Shown: positions 33,182 through 42,005 of the stretch, in pieces
How the letters are laid out: each line of letters opens with the position of its first letter
Numbering within the stretch: position 1 is the first letter of the stretch
Notes under the pieces: model-generated
What the model saw: only the letters and a program-made list of their open reading frames with translations
The model's database searches: none
What the model was told of the DNA's origin: nothing
NCBI RefSeq assembly: GCF_001553785.1
Contig: NZ_LOJP01000001.1
Location: 1,949,584 to 1,992,735, forward strand
Direction of reading: 5' to 3'
Length of the DNA: 43,152 bases
Source: Actinoplanes sp. TFC3
GTDB lineage: Bacteria; Actinomycetota; Actinomycetes; Mycobacteriales; Micromonosporaceae
Program-made: the position numbers and the translations under genes

Positions 33182-33895
33182 ATGACCCTTTGGGGCAGGA
33201 CCCGTACGGAGGTGGCCGGCGCGTGGCGCTCGCTGCGCTACGACCTGGGCCGGCGCAACACCCCGCCCGCTGGTGATCACCATGCGGAGGTCACCAGCAC
33301 GGGGCTCAGCACGTTCGGCGGTGCCGGGGTGCACCGGCGGCCCCGGCGGCCCGCTGCGGTGGCGGCGCTCGGAGTGCTGGCGGTAGCCGGGGCCACGGGC
33401 AGCTACTTCGCCGTGGTCAACGGAATCGGCACGCTGGCCGGGGACAACGACGAGGGTGTGGAGCCGTACCCGCTGGCTGCTGCCGCGCCGGGCAACACCC
33501 CCCGCCGTGAGCTGTCCAATGAGGGCTTCGGGGCGGGCACCAAAACGGTTCGCAAGGCTCCAGCGCGGTCGACAATCCGGGTGATTCCCACCACGGCCGT
33601 ACCGGCCACGACGCCTCCGCGGCCCGTGGTGACACCGGCGCAGCCGCCACGCACCACAGTGGCGCCGACGAGTGAGCCCGCCGATCCGGGCGAGTGCTGC
33701 CTGGCTCCGCCGGTGCCGACGCCGACCTTCGTGCCGTCGACGCCGCAGGACCCGTCGCCGACGCCGTCCGCCAGCGAGCCGGGCACGCAGCCGGGCACGC
33801 AGCCGGCCCCGCCGGCGCCCACAGCCGAGCCGAGCGGTGCGCCGTTGAACCCGCCGAGTGCCACGAAGCAGTCCAGCCACTCGCACGCCGACTGA
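33182..33895 (+). CDS. Proline/threonine-rich single-pass membrane protein
   Basis: This 237-aa protein has a cytoplasmic N-terminus (MTLWGRTRTEVAGAWRSLRY), one hydrophobic segment (PAAVAALGVLAVAGATGSYF, about 60-80) and a long extracytoplasmic part rich in Pro, Thr, Ser and Ala, ending PSATKQSSHSHAD. AGAAGG stands 4 nt before ATG 33182. I know no family function. It sits where M. tuberculosis has mptA (Rv2174), between Rv2175c and the PknL kinase, and may be a cell-envelope partner or substrate of the kinase (guess). A terminator follows. Confidence 0.75.
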   Translation: MTLWGRTRTEVAGAWRSLRYDLGRRNTPPAGDHHAEVTSTGLSTFGGAGVHRRPRRPAAVAALGVLAVAGATGSYFAVVNGIGTLAGDNDEGVEPYPLAAAAPGNTPRRELSNEGFGAGTKTVRKAPARSTIRVIPTTAVPATTPPRPVVTPAQPPRTTVAPTSEPADPGECCLAPPVPTPTFVPSTPQDPSPTPSASEPGTQPGTQPAPPAPTAEPSGAPLNPPSATKQSSHSHAD

Positions 33896-33910
33896 TCCGA
33901 TTTGTCACGA

Positions 33911-33936
33911 TAAGGCCCGCCGCCCGGCGGGCCTTA
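33911..33936. terminator. Stem-loop terminator before the PknL gene
   Basis: Perfect 11-bp stem (33911-33921 TAAGGCCCGCC with 33926-33936) around a 4-nt loop, followed by TTCACTATTT. It ends the proline-rich gene and separates it from pknL. Confidence 0.8.
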
Positions 33937-34037
33937 TTCACTATTTGCGCAGGTGGGCACGACACGCTGTACCCATTCGGTCTCAGCTGGGAGATCCTGG
34001 ACCACCTTGCGGACAAGGCCACATACACTTCACGCCG

Positions 34038-36020
34038 ATGGACATGACTGTCGCCGACTCGTTGATCGGCACGACGATTGACGGGCGCTACCGCATCACG
34101 GGCCGCGTCGCCCGTGGTGGCATGGCGACCGTGTACACAGCGGTCGACGACCGGCTCGAACGCACCGTCGCGCTGAAGATCATTCACCCCTCGCAGGCGA
34201 CGAACGTGCACTTCGTCGACCGCTTCACCGACGAGGCGAAGACCATCGCCCGGCTCACCCACCCCAACGTGGTGGCCGTCTACGACCAGGGCCGCCACCA
34301 GGGTCTGCCCTACCTGGTGATGGAGTACGTCCAGGGCCGCACCCTGCGCGACCTGCTCACCCAGCGCCGCCGGCTGAACCCGGTCGAGGCCCTGGCGATC
34401 CTGGAGCAGATGCTCTCGGCCATCGCCGCCGCGCACCGCGCCGGCCTGGTCCACCGCGACGTCAAGCCGGAGAACGTGCTGGTCGCCGAGGCACCCAGCG
34501 GCGGCATCGCCAACCTGGTCGACAGCGTGGTCAAGGTCGCCGACTTCGGCCTGGCCCGCGCCGTGGAGGCCAGCTCCTCCGACGACTCCGGCCAGCTCAT
34601 GGCCACGGTGGCGTACGTGGCACCGGAGCTGGTCACCGACGGGCGCTCGGACGCCCGCTCCGACGTCTACTCGGCCGGCGTCGTGCTGTTCGAGATGCTC
34701 ACCGGCAAGGTCCCCTACGACGGCGGCGAGCCGGTCGAGATCGCCTGGAAGCACGTGGACAACGACGTGCCGGCGCCCTCCAGCATCGTCAAGGGCCTGC
34801 CCACCGTGCTCGACGACCTGGTCGCCCGGGCCACCCTCCGCGACCCCGGCGCCCGCCCCACCGACGCCGGTGCGCTGCTGGCCGAGGTGCAGGTGGTCCG
34901 CGACGACCTCGGGGCCGCCAACGTGGAAACCGCGCTGCTGCGCCAGGTGCCCGCGCGCGGACCGGCCGCCGACGCCACCCGGATCGTCCCGGCGGTCACC
35001 ACGATGCTGCCGTCGGTCGGGTCGGCGGCGAAGAACGACCGGCCGGCCTGGGCCCGCCTGCCCGACCAGGGCCCGCGCACCCGCAGCGCCCAGCGCCGCT
35101 ACGCCGCCCCCGAGCCGGCGCGCACCGGGCTGCTCGGCGATCGCCGCCGCCTGTTCATCCTCGTCGCGGTGGCGCTCATGGTGCTGACCATCGCCGGCAG
35201 CACCTGGTGGGTGACGCTGGGCCGCTACACCGACGCGCCGCAACTGCTCAACAGCACGCGGACGGTCGCCGAGCAGGAAGGCACCTCGCAGGGCTTCGAG
35301 GTGCGCTTCGACGCAGGCCGCTACGACGAGAACGCGCCGAAGGACGTGGTGCTCGGCCAGGACCCGCCCGCCGGTGAGCGCATCGTCAAGGGCGGCATCC
35401 TCACGCTGACGCTGTCGCTGGGCCCGGAGCGCTACCCGGTGCCCGACGTGGTGGGTCTCGAGCAGTCCGCCGCCAAGGGCCAGATCGAGGACAGCAAGCT
35501 CAAGTACAAGGAAGGCACCGGTCAGTACAGCGACACCGCGGACAAGGGCATCGTGCTGTCCACCAATCCCAAGGCCGACGAGCAGCTCAAGCCCGGTGAC
35601 ACCGTCACGGTCGTGGTGAGCAAGGGTAAGGCGCCGATCAGCGTGCCCGACCTGGGCGGCAAGAACATCAACGACGCCCGCACCGAGTTGCAGAACCTCG
35701 GCCTGCAGGTGGTCGAGCAGTACAAGGACAGCGACAAGCCGGCCGACACGATCATCGGTCAGTCCCCCAAGGCGGGCACCGGCGCGGAGAAGGACGACAC
35801 GATCAAGCTTGAGGTCAGCAAGGGCCCGCCGCTGGTCACCGTGCCGGATCTGACCAACCAACCGTGCCAGCAGGCGGCGCAGACCCTGCAGGGCATGGGC
35901 CTGCGGGTCAGGGTGGACAATCCCAACCCGTTCAACCCCAATCCGCCGGTACGTCAGCAGAACCCGGCCGGCAACACGCAGGTTGCCCCGCAGTCGGAGG
36001 TCGTCCTGAATTGCTTCTGA
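34038..36020 (+). CDS. pknL: PASTA-domain Ser/Thr protein kinase (PknL-type)
   Basis: This 660-aa kinase has an N-terminal Hanks-type domain (about 12-280): glycine loop RVARGGMATVY, ATP lysine K47 in VALKII, HRDVKPEN at 139-146, DFG at 169-171 and VAYVAPE. A Pro/Arg-rich linker leads to one transmembrane helix (about 372-394) and four extracellular PASTA repeats (about 400-660), with YPVPDV, ISVPDL and VTVPDL at the starts of repeats two to four. PASTA domains bind peptidoglycan fragments, so it should sense the cell wall. M. tuberculosis PknL lacks PASTA repeats, but this gene has its neighbourhood with an Rv2175c homologue. ATG 34038 lies 8 nt after -10 TACACT. Confidence 0.92.
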   Translation: MDMTVADSLIGTTIDGRYRITGRVARGGMATVYTAVDDRLERTVALKIIHPSQATNVHFVDRFTDEAKTIARLTHPNVVAVYDQGRHQGLPYLVMEYVQGRTLRDLLTQRRRLNPVEALAILEQMLSAIAAAHRAGLVHRDVKPENVLVAEAPSGGIANLVDSVVKVADFGLARAVEASSSDDSGQLMATVAYVAPELVTDGRSDARSDVYSAGVVLFEMLTGKVPYDGGEPVEIAWKHVDNDVPAPSSIVKGLPTVLDDLVARATLRDPGARPTDAGALLAEVQVVRDDLGAANVETALLRQVPARGPAADATRIVPAVTTMLPSVGSAAKNDRPAWARLPDQGPRTRSAQRRYAAPEPARTGLLGDRRRLFILVAVALMVLTIAGSTWWVTLGRYTDAPQLLNSTRTVAEQEGTSQGFEVRFDAGRYDENAPKDVVLGQDPPAGERIVKGGILTLTLSLGPERYPVPDVVGLEQSAAKGQIEDSKLKYKEGTGQYSDTADKGIVLSTNPKADEQLKPGDTVTVVVSKGKAPISVPDLGGKNINDARTELQNLGLQVVEQYKDSDKPADTIIGQSPKAGTGAEKDDTIKLEVSKGPPLVTVPDLTNQPCQQAAQTLQGMGLRVRVDNPNPFNPNPPVRQQNPAGNTQVAPQSEVVLNCF

Positions 36021-36868
36021 ACCGCCCGGTCGGCTCACACACCAGGACATCCGGTGGTCTGGCCAACGCGGCCCTGCCCTACGCCGACGCGGCGGGCTCG
36101 GAGGCGGTCCAGGTCTACGTGTCCAACTCGCGCGGGTGGGCGTTGCCGCCCGGTGACCCGAAGCAGGACATCCTGTTCCGCCACGGGTGCGACGAACGGG
36201 GGCTGCGGACGTACATCCATGCTTCCTTGCTGGTGAATGTGGGTTCTCCGACCGACCTGACCGTCGAGCGTTCGGTCGGCACGCTCGCGCACGCGCTGCA
36301 GCGGGGCAAGGCGATCGGCGCGGAAGCGGTGGTCTATCACGCGGGCAGCTCGGTCGATCCGGCGCACGATGTGAAGGCGATGCATCAGCTTCGCGAGGCG
36401 CTGCTGCCGCTGCTCGACCGGGCGGCCGCGGAGGGTCTGCCCAAGCTGCTCGTCGAGCCGAGCGCGGGTGGTGGTCGCAGCCTGGCGTCCAAGGTCGAGG
36501 ATCTGGGACCCTATCTGGCGGCGGTCGAGAACCACCCGTGGATGGGCGTCTGCTTCGACACCTGTCACGCCTGGGCGGCGGGCCACGATCTGGCAACGCC
36601 GGGCGGGATGACCAGCACGCTGGATTCCCTGGTACGCACGGTGGGTGATCGCCTCATGCTGATCCACGCCAACGACTCGAAGGACGCCTGCGGCTCGACC
36701 CGCGACCGCCACGAGAGCATCGGCGCCGGAACCATCGGGACGGCAGCGTTCGCCGAGCTGCTCGCCCACCCGGCCACGGCCGGCATCCCGATCATCGTCG
36801 AGACGCCGACCAAGGAACACGAGGGGCACGCCGCGGACATCGCGCTACTGAAGAGCCTGCGCTCGTAG
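36011..36868 (+). CDS. nfo: Deoxyribonuclease IV (AP endonuclease IV)
   Basis: This 285-aa protein is an endonuclease IV-type TIM barrel: RPVGSHTRTSGGLANAALPY, EAVQVYVSNSRGWALPPGDP, VVYHAGSSVDP, LLVEPSAGGGRSLASKVEDL, CFDTCHAWAAGHDL, LIHANDSKDACGSTRDRHES and IIVETPTKEHEGH. The zinc ligands of the family (His, Glu, Asp, His) are all visible. It repairs abasic and oxidised sites. TTG 36011 is the likely start because the family begins near NRPVGSH; it overlaps the kinase gene by 10 bp and may be coupled to it. Confidence 0.92.
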   Translation: MLLNRPVGSHTRTSGGLANAALPYADAAGSEAVQVYVSNSRGWALPPGDPKQDILFRHGCDERGLRTYIHASLLVNVGSPTDLTVERSVGTLAHALQRGKAIGAEAVVYHAGSSVDPAHDVKAMHQLREALLPLLDRAAAEGLPKLLVEPSAGGGRSLASKVEDLGPYLAAVENHPWMGVCFDTCHAWAAGHDLATPGGMTSTLDSLVRTVGDRLMLIHANDSKDACGSTRDRHESIGAGTIGTAAFAELLAHPATAGIPIIVETPTKEHEGHAADIALLKSLRS

Positions 36869-36972
36869 GAACTGCTCCCGGGTGATCACGTGCACCGCCA
36901 TCGGCTGATTGTTGCCGGGTACGACGGTGTCCAGCTCGTGGTGCATGCCGAGCCCCACGACGGGCAGCACCT

Positions 36973-37962
36973 CTAGTTGCCCACGCCCAGGCTCGACATG
37001 AACGCCGACGGGTACCGATCGCCGCGGGCCGAACCGGCCGGCACCGCCCGCTCGATCTCGGCGAGGTCGTCCGCGCCGAGCTGCACGTCCAGCGCGGGCA
37101 GGGCCTCGGCGAGCCGTTCGCGCCGGCGAGCGCCGATCAGCGGCACGATGTCCTCGCCCTGCGCGGCGACCCAGGCGATAGCGAGCTGCGCGACGGTGCA
37201 GCCCTTGGCCTCGGCGACCTTGCGCAGCGCCTCCACCAGGGTCAGGTTGTGCTCCACGTTGCCGCTGGCGAACCTGGGGCTGAACGCGCGGGCGTCGCCG
37301 GGACCGGCTGCGGTCCAGTGGCCGGAGATCAGACCCCGGCTCAGCACGCCGTACGCGGTCATGCCGATGCCCAGCTCCCGCAGCGTCGGCAGCACCTCGG
37401 CCTCCACCGCGCGCGACAGCAGCGAGTACTCGATCTGCAGGTCGGCGATCGGGGTCACCGCGTGCGCCCGCCGGATGGTCCCGGCGTTGACCTCCGACAA
37501 CCCGGCATGCCGCACAAACCCGGCGTCGATCATCTCCTTGACAGCACCGACGGTGTCCTCGATCGGCACCGCGGGGTCGAGCCGGGCCGGGCGGTAGATG
37601 TCGATGTAGTCGACGCCGAGGCGGTTCAGCGAGTACGCCAAGAAGTTCTTGACCGCCTCGGGGCGCCCGTCCGTGCCGTTGAATTCCTGACCCGGCCCGC
37701 GCAACGCCCCGAACTTGACGCTCAGCACGTAGCTGTCCCGGTCGCGGCCACGCAGAGCCTCGCCGAGCAGCATCTCGTTGTGGCCCATGGCGTAGAAGTC
37801 GCCGGTGTCGATCAGCGTGACGCCGGCATCGAGGGCGGCGTGCACGGTAGCGATGCTTTCGGAGCGGTCGGCGGGACCGTAGGCGCCGTCCGACATGCCC
37901 ATGGCCCCGAGACCCAGCGCGGAAACGGACGGTCCGGTCGTACCCAGTGATCGTGTCTTCAT
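36973..37962 (-). CDS. Aldo/keto reductase family protein
   Basis: This 329-aa TIM-barrel protein resembles actinobacterial aldo/keto reductases: KTRSLGTTGPSVSALGLGAM, LIDTGDFYAMGHNEMLLGEA with the catalytic Asp and Tyr, SVKFGALRG with the Lys, and VPLIGARRRERLAEAL for NADPH binding. The catalytic histidine position (normally QHRxD) reads RPARLD here, so one active-site residue looks replaced; some homologues have the same change. Substrate is unknown. It is divergent from an XRE regulator, 103 bp away, which may control it. Confidence 0.87.
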   Translation of the reverse strand: MKTRSLGTTGPSVSALGLGAMGMSDGAYGPADRSESIATVHAALDAGVTLIDTGDFYAMGHNEMLLGEALRGRDRDSYVLSVKFGALRGPGQEFNGTDGRPEAVKNFLAYSLNRLGVDYIDIYRPARLDPAVPIEDTVGAVKEMIDAGFVRHAGLSEVNAGTIRRAHAVTPIADLQIEYSLLSRAVEAEVLPTLRELGIGMTAYGVLSRGLISGHWTAAGPGDARAFSPRFASGNVEHNLTLVEALRKVAEAKGCTVAQLAIAWVAAQGEDIVPLIGARRRERLAEALPALDVQLGADDLAEIERAVPAGSARGDRYPSAFMSSLGVGN

Positions 37963-38065
37963 GTCCTTCAGCCTGCGCCGCCCTCACCGGATGCGGCAGC
38001 GGAGAGTTCATCCTGGGAGTGCGCCTCCCTGGATGGGAGCGCTCGCGGTGCGCCACGATGAGAGC

Positions 38066-38917
38066 ATGCAGCGTGATCAGCTCGCGGACTTCCTGCGCCG
38101 GCGCCGCGAGGCAATCCGCCCGGCCGAGGTGGGCCTCACCGACGGCCCCCGGCGCCGCACGACCGGCCTGCGCCGCGAAGAGGTGGCCGCGCTGGCCGGC
38201 ATGTCCACCGACTATGTGGTTCGCCTCGAACAGGGCCGCAGCAGCCAGCCGTCCACCCAACTGCTCGGCGCGCTGGCCCGGGCGCTGCGTCTGAGCGACG
38301 ACGAGCGCAACCACCTGTTCCATCTGGCCGGCCACCAGCCGCCACCCGCTGACGGGGTGGCCCGGCTCGCCCGTGCCGGCCTGCTGCGCATGCTCGACCT
38401 GCTCGTCGACTCCCCCGCCATGGTGCTCTCCGACCTCGGCGAAGTGCTCGCCCAGAACCGGATGTCGCTGCTGGTCGCGGGCGACCAGACCCGGTTCACC
38501 GGCGACCGCCGCTACCTGATCTACCGCTGGTTCACCGAGCCCCCCATGCGCGAGGTGCATCCGGCTGGGCAAAGCGACCACCAGAGCCGCCAGCTCGTGG
38601 CCGACCTGCGCGCGGTGGCAGGCCGGAGATCCGGTGACCCGACGGTGGAAGGTCTTGTCCGCAAATTGCAGGCAGCGAGCGCGGAATTCCGGCGGCTGTG
38701 GGCCGAGCACGAGGTGGCGGTGCGCCGCGCCGACCGCAAGACGCTGATGAACCCGCGCGTCGGGCCGCTGACGATGGACTGCGAAACGCTGGTCACGCCG
38801 GATCTGGGGCAGCAGTTGCTGGTGCTCACCCCGGCGGACGCGGAAAGCCGGGAACGGCTGCAGTTGCTGCAGGTGCTGGGAACCGAGGAATTCACAACTC
38901 CTCTGCCGGGTGAGTGA
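38066..38917 (+). CDS. XRE-family regulator with MmyB-like domain
   Basis: This 283-aa regulator has an N-terminal XRE HTH (DQLADFLRRRREAIRPAEVG, TGLRREEVAALAGMSTDYVV, RLEQGRSSQPSTQLLGALAR) and a C-terminal MmyB-like ligand-binding domain (LLVDSPAMVLSDLGEVLAQN, RLWAEHEVAVRRADRKTLMN, LVTPDLGQQLLVLTPADAES). ATG 38066 is the start in keeping with family length. Such genes often stand divergent from the reductase or dehydrogenase they control, and here the aldo/keto reductase gene is divergent. Confidence 0.9.
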   Translation: MQRDQLADFLRRRREAIRPAEVGLTDGPRRRTTGLRREEVAALAGMSTDYVVRLEQGRSSQPSTQLLGALARALRLSDDERNHLFHLAGHQPPPADGVARLARAGLLRMLDLLVDSPAMVLSDLGEVLAQNRMSLLVAGDQTRFTGDRRYLIYRWFTEPPMREVHPAGQSDHQSRQLVADLRAVAGRRSGDPTVEGLVRKLQAASAEFRRLWAEHEVAVRRADRKTLMNPRVGPLTMDCETLVTPDLGQQLLVLTPADAESRERLQLLQVLGTEEFTTPLPGE

Positions 38918-39022
38918 CGGGGGTTGAGCGGGGTCCTAGGTTGAGGAGGTGCGGGACGCGCTGGAGCACCTTCGGGGAGACCGGGATCATCTCCGGGTGC
39001 TCGAGGGCGCATCGACCGCTGG

Positions 39023-39220
39023 TCATCGTTGTTCCCGGAGCGCCTCGGGATCCGCTGCAGCCGACCATTTCTGGCGGAATTGGGTGGCGGCGCGCTCATG
39101 GCCGTACCAGATTGCGGGCAGCGGTTGGGGTTCCTTTTTGCGGGTTGGTTTCTGGTGGGTGCGGCGGGCAGCGTAGGCGACCATTTCGGCCTGCCAGAGG
39201 TTGCGGCTGGCTTCCAGCAT
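39023..39220 (-). CDS. Small hypothetical protein (65 aa)
   Basis: The frame encodes MLEASRNLWQAEMVAYAARR THQKPTRKKEPQ and PAIWYGHERAATQFRQKWSA AADPEALREQR, rich in Arg/Lys/Trp. Third positions are strongly G/C-biased, as in real genes here. The frame continues upstream through LPIRRDEQALLRAID to about 39309 without a normal start codon, so either ATG 39220 is used or the N-terminus is damaged. It overlaps the 3' end region of the TetR gene if extended. I do not recognise it. The rest of 38918-39269 shows no gene. Confidence 0.4.
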   Translation of the reverse strand: MLEASRNLWQAEMVAYAARRTHQKPTRKKEPQPLPAIWYGHERAATQFRQKWSAAADPEALREQR

Positions 39221-39269
39221 GTCTATTGCGCGCAGGAGGGCCTGCTCATCGCGGCGGATGGGAAGCTCA

Positions 39270-39836
39270 TTATGGTCCAGCGTTGAACAACAGGTCCAGG
39301 TGGGCGTCGAGGACCTTCAAGGCCTGGTCGAGGCTGTAATAACCGCCGATGACGTACAGGCCGAGTCCCTCCATCATGGCCAGCAAACCTTCGGCGCCGC
39401 CGGGCACGGGAACGAGGGTTTGGACGTACCTGATCATCTCCTCAACGTCTTTGCGCAGGCTTTCCGCCGCTTCCGGGCGCACTGCCGTATAGGCAAGAAA
39501 GGCAAGACCCACTTTGGCGTCGCCCCGGGATTCCTCGTCGCGAGGAAGAATTGCCGATATCACGGTACGAAGTAAAGCCCGCGGTTCCGGGTTCTCCCCC
39601 AACTCCGCTACCGCCCGGGAAACGCGAACTTGACCGCGCTCACGCACCACGTCCAAGGCGAATACCATCATTTCGTCCTTGGTGCGGAAGTAGTGCTGCA
39701 CCATTCCCGCCGAAACGCCGGCCTCGGCTGCGACATGGCGAAGGCTGACGGCTTCGAGCCCGCGCTCGGCGGCAACCCGCATCAGCGCGTCGGCGATGCG
39801 GGTACGTCGCTCCTGGGGGTCGACTTTTTTCGGCAC
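39270..39836 (-). CDS. TetR family regulator (BetI-like)
   Basis: This 188-aa regulator has the TetR HTH (RRTRIADALMRVAAERGLEA, VSLRHVAAEAGVSAGMVQHY, FRTKDEMMVFALDVV) and a BetI-like C-terminal domain. GTG 39836 starts it inside the upstream PH-domain gene (55-bp overlap), so it is likely cotranscribed with that gene. No target is obvious. Confidence 0.87.
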   Translation of the reverse strand: MPKKVDPQERRTRIADALMRVAAERGLEAVSLRHVAAEAGVSAGMVQHYFRTKDEMMVFALDVVRERGQVRVSRAVAELGENPEPRALLRTVISAILPRDEESRGDAKVGLAFLAYTAVRPEAAESLRKDVEEMIRYVQTLVPVPGGAEGLLAMMEGLGLYVIGGYYSLDQALKVLDAHLDLLFNAGP

Positions 39837-40378
39837 AGTTGCTCGGCTTTCCGTTGGAACCCGTCCGGGTCGTCAGCGTAGATGTGGACTTCCGACACCA
39901 GGCCGGTCGGGTGCTCGGGCAGGGGAAGGCGCTGTGGTCGTACCAGTCGGATGTCGATTGTGGTCTGGCTTGCGACCCCGATTTGCAGGATCCCGTCCTC
40001 TTCTTGCACCGACTTGGTGCCCTGCAGCGCCCGCGCACGCCTGCTGACCCGCTCGACGTCGTCCCACGGCACGAAGATGTCGAGCTTCGCCCCCCGCCGG
40101 ATCCGAATGCCATCCGCCCCGATGACGTGCGGATTCCTGGCAAGCGCGGCGGCGGACCAGAGCATCCAGACCAGCCCGGCGACGCCTACCGCGAGTCCGA
40201 TCCAGCGAGCGGGCTCCCAAGGTACGACGTGCGCGACGATCAGGTCGAGACCGGGGATTTCGATCACCGACATGACGATGATGACGGCGTAGAGCGGCTT
40301 GATGACCTTGAAGTAGCCGAACGCCTGGGTGGGAGCCGGTTCTGACCGCGGGATGAGCCTTTTCCAATACGACCGCAT
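39782..40378 (-). CDS. Two-helix membrane protein with PH-like domain
   Basis: This 198-aa protein has two hydrophobic segments (VIKPLYAVIIVMSVIEIPGL and WIGLAVGVAGLVWMLWSAAA) and then a small beta-rich domain (IGADGIRIRRGAKLDIFVPW, DDVERVSRRARALQGTK, EVHIYADDPDGF), as in actinobacterial bacterial-PH-domain membrane proteins. ATG 40378 is chosen because -10 TACCCT ends 6 nt upstream, giving a leaderless start; a TTG at 40402 is less likely. Its 3' end overlaps the TetR gene by 55 bp. Function is unknown. Confidence 0.8.
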   Translation of the reverse strand: MRSYWKRLIPRSEPAPTQAFGYFKVIKPLYAVIIVMSVIEIPGLDLIVAHVVPWEPARWIGLAVGVAGLVWMLWSAAALARNPHVIGADGIRIRRGAKLDIFVPWDDVERVSRRARALQGTKSVQEEDGILQIGVASQTTIDIRLVRPQRLPLPEHPTGLVSEVHIYADDPDGFQRKAEQLCRKKSTPRSDVPASPTR

Positions 40379-40530
40379 TGGTTCAGGGTAGCGGGTTGGC
40401 AATACGACTGCAATGCCATGAAGGCAGGAGGTGTTGTGGTGTGACCCCCGGCTGAATTCCCGGAGGCCACGAGCACGTGGATCGTCAGCGACGACGGTCT
40501 TCCGACCGGGTCACCGGGTCCGAGCGCAGG

Positions 40531-41946
<1,416 letters not shown>

Positions 41947-41964
41947 CTATCCGTGGACACGAAA

Positions 41965-41991
41965 GGGGCGCCGGGAGGACCCCGGCGCCCC
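41965..41991 (-). terminator. Stem-loop terminator after the chitinase gene
   Basis: Perfect 11-bp stem (41965-41975 GGGGCGCCGGG with 41981-41991) around a 5-nt loop. On the minus strand it is followed by TTTCG, so it ends chitinase transcription before aroG. Confidence 0.8.
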
Positions 41992-42005
41992 GATACGTGG
42001 GATGG

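Noticed and set aside
33417..36596. Very long antisense frame across the kinase gene
   Set aside because: Typical antisense open frame of a high-GC gene; the plus-strand kinase with all motifs is the real gene.
36845..36946. Short minus-strand frame after the aldo/keto reductase (MHHELDTVVPGNNQPMAVHV...)
   Set aside because: About 33 residues, overlaps the end of nfo, matches no family I know; possible remnant only.
40403..40530. Gap between aroG and the PH-domain gene
   Set aside because: No gene or strong terminator seen; only a weak CGGTC/GACCG hairpin.
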